Below are positions 56,693-60,639 of a stretch of DNA of 60,639 bases, in pieces (within the stretch, counting starts at the first letter, position 1; every line of letters starts with the position of its first letter). Location of the stretch: the NCBI GenBank assembly GCA_014695175.1, contig JACJNV010000386.1:1-60639 (forward strand). The letters run 5' to 3'. This DNA comes from Microcoleus sp. FACHB-DQ6. GTDB taxonomy: Bacteria > Cyanobacteriota > Cyanobacteriia > Cyanobacteriales > Microcoleaceae. The position numbers and the translations under genes were made by a program. The notes below the pieces were generated by a model, which was not told the origin of the DNA, did not search any database, and was given only the letters and a program-made list of their open reading frames with translations.

Positions 56693-57348
56693 ACTAAGTA
56701 TTGGAATTGATCGTGGGGAATTGGGACTAAGCAGGAAAAAGGAAAAAATAGCTATCCGTGTATCTTTAACTTCCGAATTGTGAATCAATGGAATGGGAAT
56801 GGGGAATTAGTGATGAATTTTAGTTTGCTCTTAAGCCCGATCGCACAACACATTAAAATTAGTTGGTAGTAAACACTTGAGCTACCAACCCTTGTGTACC
56901 TGGGAACACCTGAAAAACCCCATACACAGTTATCTCAACTCCGGTAGCCTCGTCGGGCGTAAAAACCAGTCAAGAATCACGGATGGTGCAACACAAATTG
57001 ATATAACTAATCTGCGTTAATCTGTGTTTATCTCCCTGTATCTGCGGTGAAAAAAGATAAATTTTTCACCGTAAATAACAAGGAATTGACCCTGATTCAC
57101 GCAGATAAAGATAATAGATTTATGAATAACCCCGAGGCTAATAGATTTGATATTATACCAAATCCGGGTTGAAGATACGTTGATTTTTTAGCCTTTTAGA
57201 GAGGAGCAAAAGGTAACTGTAAGAGCGATGTCAAGAGCCGATTGCTACAAAGTTTCTAACCCGGATTGAGTGTTGTGAGGAACGCCACAGAAGTTCGGAT
57301 CTGCTGCGGCGTGTTGTTCGCCAGAACAGGAGACTTTCGCCGCCAATT
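56693..57348. other. Intergenic region between acetyltransferase and RTX genes
   Basis: About 650 bp without a supported gene. It has a 10-bp inverted repeat AATCCGGGTT (57161-57170) / AACCCGGATT (57258-57267) enclosing about 90 bp, and a stretch around 57010-57120 with CTGCGTTAATCTGTGTTTAT-like wording common in cyanobacterial intergenic DNA. A terminator for the two convergent genes is expected here but I see no clear one. Confidence 0.5.
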
Positions 57349-60300
57349 CTAGAACTCAGAGAGATTTGGTAAGAAATCCGAGGAGCCGATCGCCCCGTTA
57401 ATCCCAACCAGATTCGCTAAAACCCGATCGGTTCCTGCTACTCGCAGCAACGTACCGTTCGGAGTGGCGCTAAATTGCAACTGCTGGAAACTCACCCCAC
57501 CGCTCAAAACAAACTTATCGACGCCTACCTCGAAGTTAATCACAGTATCAGTGCCGCCCTCACCATTCAACACAAATTGATCGCTCCCAATACCTCCAAT
57601 TAAAGTATCGTCGCCCAAGTCGCCAAACAACCAATCGTCTCCAGCGCCCCCATTGAGCAGGTCGTTATCTTTACCGCCAGTCAGGGTATCGCTGCCGGCA
57701 TCTCCGTTCATAGTATCTTGGCCTTCGTTGCCGTAAAGCAAGTCATCGCCGTCACCGCCGTTGATGCAGTCTTGCTGGTCGTTTGCGCCCACCGAGAAAG
57801 CCCGGTTATCAGCCCGATCGCCATAGATGGTATCGTTGCCCTCGCCACCGCAGAGTTCATCGCTGCCGTCACCGCCGTAAATCAAGTCGTCGCCCAGATC
57901 TCCGTTTATGAGGTCGTTAGCTTTACCGCCGTAAATCAAGTCGTTGTCTTGACCGCCACTGATAGTATCGTCACCCTCATCGCCGAACAGCACATCAGCA
58001 CCGATGCCGCCAAAGAGCAAGTCCTGACCGGCAACATCATTAGCTCGACTTCGAGCGCCACCGTACATGGTGTCGTCGCCGCTGTCGCCAACAAGGGTAT
58101 CAGAGCCGAGTTCGCCCCAAATCAGGTCATTATCTTTGCCACCCCAAACACAATCATTGCCTTTACCTGCTTGCACGGTATCATTACCGTGGCCGCCGCC
58201 GATGATGTCGTTGCCGCCGTCGGCAAAGATTAAGTCTTGTTCGCCGAGATCCCCGATGGACTGGGAACTGCCACTGTCGCCGAGCAGAGTATCAGCTCCT
58301 TCGCCGCCGTAGAGGGTATCAGAGCCTAATTGACCGTAGATGATGTCATTGCCTTTACCTCCGTAAGCGCGATCGTTATCTTTGCCTGCAACCAGCGTAT
58401 CGTTGGCTTGTTGGCCGTTGAGGAAGTCGTTACCGAAGCCTCCGTACAGCAAGTCGCGTCCCTGGGAGTCGCTGGCCCTTCGATCGCGGATGCCCCCAAA
58501 CAAGCTGTCGGAGCCGATGCCACCAAACAACGTATCGGAGCCGAGTTCGCCCCAAATGAGGTCATTTTCTTTACCTCCAAGGGCAATATCGTCACCTTTG
58601 CCGGTATGGATGGTATCATCGCCCTCGTTGCCGTTAATGAGGTCTGCACTCTCGCCTCCGAAAATCAAATCGCGAGCATCGTCAGGACTCTGGGAGTTGT
58701 TCTGGCCGGTGTCTCCGAGAATCGTATCCGCACCTCGATCTCCAAACAGGGTGTCAGAGCTTAAGTCGCCGGCAATCCAGTCGTTCTGTTTGCCTGCAAA
58801 TACGATATCGTTGCCCTCGTCTCCGTAAACAATATCGGTGTCAATGCCCGCAAAAATCGTGTCATTGTCTTCGTTGCCGTAAATTTCGTCCGCGCCGTCT
58901 TCACCTAAAAGCAGGTCGTTGCCTTCAAAACCGACAATTTTTTGGTTGCCTTTGGTGTCTACGATGAAGTCATCGCCGCCGGTTCCTTTGGTGGTTTGTC
59001 CCTCTGAAAATTGTGAAATAGGCCCGACAAATCCAACTGCGGGTGGTTGCTGCGGGGGCGCAAAGTTAATTCCCGGTTTTTCAGTAATGGGCTGACACAA
59101 ACAGTCGGTATCTGGTTCTCCGATCGGATTTGAGATGATCGGTGATGCCGGCGTTGGTGTGGGAGTTGGCGCAACCGGCCGCAAGATAGCGACAACAGTA
59201 GCGGGTGCGGGACTGGTGGCGCCGCTGTTGTCTGTGGCGCTGTAGGTGAAATTGGCTCCTGTAAAGTTACCTGTCGTGAAGAAAAATAGTTGCTGCAACT
59301 GTTGAGGAGTCAGGACTTGGGCTGGTGTCACTGGTAAACCACCGTTGGCTGGATCTCCTAAAAACAGGACTGCTTGGTCTGGTGAGGGGGGGGTGTTGAT
59401 CGTGTAAGAGACGATCGACCCGTCGGGGTCGCTGCCTCCCAATCCGGTGACTAACTGGCTGCTGTTGGGCCCTAGGCTGGAGTTCGCATTGTTGGCAACT
59501 GGTGGTTGGTTGTCAGTTGGAAGTATGGCCGCAACAGTAGCGACAGCGGGACTGGTGGCGCCGCTGTTGTCTGTGGCGCTGTAGGTGAAATTGGCTCCTG
59601 TAAACTTGCCTGTGGCTTGGAAAAATAGTTGCTGTAACTGTTCTGGAGTCAGGACTTTGCCTGGTGTGACTGGTACGCCGCCGTTGGCTGGCTCTCCTAA
59701 AAACAGGACGGCTTGGTCTGCTGGGGGCAGGGTGTTGATGGTGTAAGAGACGATCGACCCATCGGGGTCACTTCCTCCCAATCCCGGCACCCGCGCGCTG
59801 CTGTTGGGGTCTACCGTGAAATTAGCATTGTTGGTTACTGGCGGTAAGTTTAGGGGATTTGGTGTGGGAGTTGCTCCTGTGGAACCGAGAGTAGCGGTAG
59901 CCAGGGAACTGGTAGCGCCGTTGCTATCTGTGGCGCTGTAGCTGAAAGTTGCTCCGGTAAAGCTACCTGTGGATTGGAAAAATAGTTGTCCTAGCTGTTC
60001 CGGTGTCAGGACTTGACCTGGTGTGACTGGTACACCACCGTTGGCTGGATCTCCTAAAAACAGGACTCCTTGGGCCGCTGGCGGCAGGGTGTTGATGGTG
60101 TAAGAGGCGATCGACCCATCGGGGTCACTTTTTCCCAATCCCGGAATTTGCGCGGTGCTGTTGGGCTCTAGGGTGAGGTTAGTATTGTTGGCTGCTGGCG
60201 GTTCGTTGGGAGTCGGTGTGGGAGTTGGTGTTGGAGTTGGTGTTGGTGCTGGAATCGGTATTGGTAATGGTGTGGGAGTGGGCGTTGGTACTGGTGCTGG

Positions 60301-60639
60301 AGTCGGCGGGGGTGTCGTTCCTGTTAAACCGAGATTTGCGTTAGCTGGGGGGCTAACTGCGCCGCTGTTATCTGTGGCGCTGTAGGTAAAATTGGCACCG
60401 GTAAAGCTACCTGTGGATTGGAAAAACAGTTGTCCTATTTGTTCCGGTGTCAAAACTTGACCTGGTGTCACGGCTACTCCGCCGTTGGCTGGATCTCCTA
60501 AAAACAGGATTCCTTGGGCCGCTGGAGGCAGGGTGTTGATGGTATAAGAGGCGATCGACCCTTCCGGGTCAGTTCCTCCCAATCCAGGCACCGGGGCGCT
60601 GCTGTTTGGCCCTACCGTGAGGTTAGTAGGTGTCGCGAA
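57349..60639 (-). CDS. RTX-type calcium-binding repeat protein, N-terminus outside window
   Basis: The frame is open to the right edge, giving at least 1096 residues. It begins with four copies of a domain of about 95-120 residues, each with PGLGGSDPDGSIxSYTINT, PANGGxPVTPGQVLTP and FTGANFTYSATD, separated by Pro/Thr linkers (long PTPTPTP runs near 60190-60320). From about 58960 to 57580 there are some 40 nonapeptide repeats GGxGxDxIx that bind calcium in a parallel beta-roll. The end, FVLNGEGGTDTVINFEVGVD to NLSEF, is the usual C-terminus of cyanobacterial RTX proteins and probably carries the type I secretion signal. Likely a secreted or surface protein used in adhesion, sheath or motility; no enzymatic domain is visible in the present part. 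Confidence 0.9.
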   Translation of the reverse strand, partial: FATPTNLTVGPNSSAPVPGLGGTDPEGSIASYTINTLPPAAQGILFLGDPANGGVAVTPGQVLTPEQIGQLFFQSTGSFTGANFTYSATDNSGAVSPPANANLGLTGTTPPPTPAPVPTPTPTPLPIPIPAPTPTPTPTPTPTPNEPPAANNTNLTLEPNSTAQIPGLGKSDPDGSIASYTINTLPPAAQGVLFLGDPANGGVPVTPGQVLTPEQLGQLFFQSTGSFTGATFSYSATDSNGATSSLATATLGSTGATPTPNPLNLPPVTNNANFTVDPNSSARVPGLGGSDPDGSIVSYTINTLPPADQAVLFLGEPANGGVPVTPGKVLTPEQLQQLFFQATGKFTGANFTYSATDNSGATSPAVATVAAILPTDNQPPVANNANSSLGPNSSQLVTGLGGSDPDGSIVSYTINTPPSPDQAVLFLGDPANGGLPVTPAQVLTPQQLQQLFFFTTGNFTGANFTYSATDNSGATSPAPATVVAILRPVAPTPTPTPASPIISNPIGEPDTDCLCQPITEKPGINFAPPQQPPAVGFVGPISQFSEGQTTKGTGGDDFIVDTKGNQKIVGFEGNDLLLGEDGADEIYGNEDNDTIFAGIDTDIVYGDEGNDIVFAGKQNDWIAGDLSSDTLFGDRGADTILGDTGQNNSQSPDDARDLIFGGESADLINGNEGDDTIHTGKGDDIALGGKENDLIWGELGSDTLFGGIGSDSLFGGIRDRRASDSQGRDLLYGGFGNDFLNGQQANDTLVAGKDNDRAYGGKGNDIIYGQLGSDTLYGGEGADTLLGDSGSSQSIGDLGEQDLIFADGGNDIIGGGHGNDTVQAGKGNDCVWGGKDNDLIWGELGSDTLVGDSGDDTMYGGARSRANDVAGQDLLFGGIGADVLFGDEGDDTISGGQDNDLIYGGKANDLINGDLGDDLIYGGDGSDELCGGEGNDTIYGDRADNRAFSVGANDQQDCINGGDGDDLLYGNEGQDTMNGDAGSDTLTGGKDNDLLNGGAGDDWLFGDLGDDTLIGGIGSDQFVLNGEGGTDTVINFEVGVDKFVLSGGVSFQQLQFSATPNGTLLRVAGTDRVLANLVGINGAIGSSDFLPNLSEF

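Noticed and set aside
57718-58764. Plus-strand frames of 80-170 codons opposite the RTX repeats
   Set aside because: The GGxGxDx codons leave the opposite strand free of stops; the products are simple Val/Ala/Ser/Pro-rich repeats and have no family.

Overview
The window looks like chromosomal DNA of a filamentous, non-heterocystous-type cyanobacterium of the Oscillatoria/Microcoleus/Phormidium sort. The evidence is the frequent HIP1 octamer GCGATCGC, a photosystem I psaK gene, a cyanobacteriochrome-type GAF domain, giant kinase/ATPase/phosphatase fusions, AAA-WD40 giants, DUF928/CHASE2 genes, heptameric tandem repeats and RTX-type repeats. The genus is an inference; nothing here fixes a species. 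No tRNA, rRNA or CRISPR array was seen.

Layout. 1-239 is the right end of an IS66-like element that cuts the most downstream of three tandem AAA/WD40 genes (minus strand, 240-7647). Upstream of these lies a smaller AAA-like ATPase with an N-terminal helix-turn-helix (7763-9085). 9664-16416 is a sensory cluster: a histidine kinase with an ethylene-receptor-type membrane domain, a second such protein that also has a DXCF cyanobacteriochrome GAF and a receiver, and a receiver-adenylate cyclase. 16466-18713 holds a degenerate serine recombinase, a VOC protein, a MITE-like element and a dead SDR gene. 18774-32338 is a second signalling block: PP2C phosphatase, a dead thiaminase-like gene, a kinase/ATPase/GAF/PP2C fusion, a cyclase, an ATP-binding switch protein and a STAS protein (a probable partner-switching set), then a PilJ-type histidine kinase on the other strand.

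32531-49577 is mostly housekeeping: a broken alpha/beta hydrolase, an Omp85-type outer-membrane protein, a HEAT/coiled-coil protein, a CPBP protease, acylphosphatase, TrpF, PsaK, a site-2 protease, a CHASE2 adenylate cyclase with its DUF928 partner, a lipoate ligase-like protein, thioredoxin, an aminotransferase, SurE and PheS. 49797-54355 has a LEA-like exported protein and a CyaC-like cyclase. After 1.7 kb without a clear gene come a GNAT acetyltransferase and a large RTX protein that runs off the window.

Two themes stand out. First, signal transduction: four class III cyclases, four histidine kinases (one of them the CyaC-like cyclase) and a PP2C/STAS switch occur in 60 kb, and the ethylene/light sensors sit directly beside a receiver-cyclase, suggesting a gas/light-to-cAMP pathway. 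Second, repeats: short palindromic repeats have entered several reading frames without breaking them, heptamer arrays occur at several sites, and a family of about 150-bp elements with conserved inverted ends recurs in intergenic DNA. Several genes are decaying (SDR, thiaminase-like, alpha/beta hydrolase, third AAA gene).
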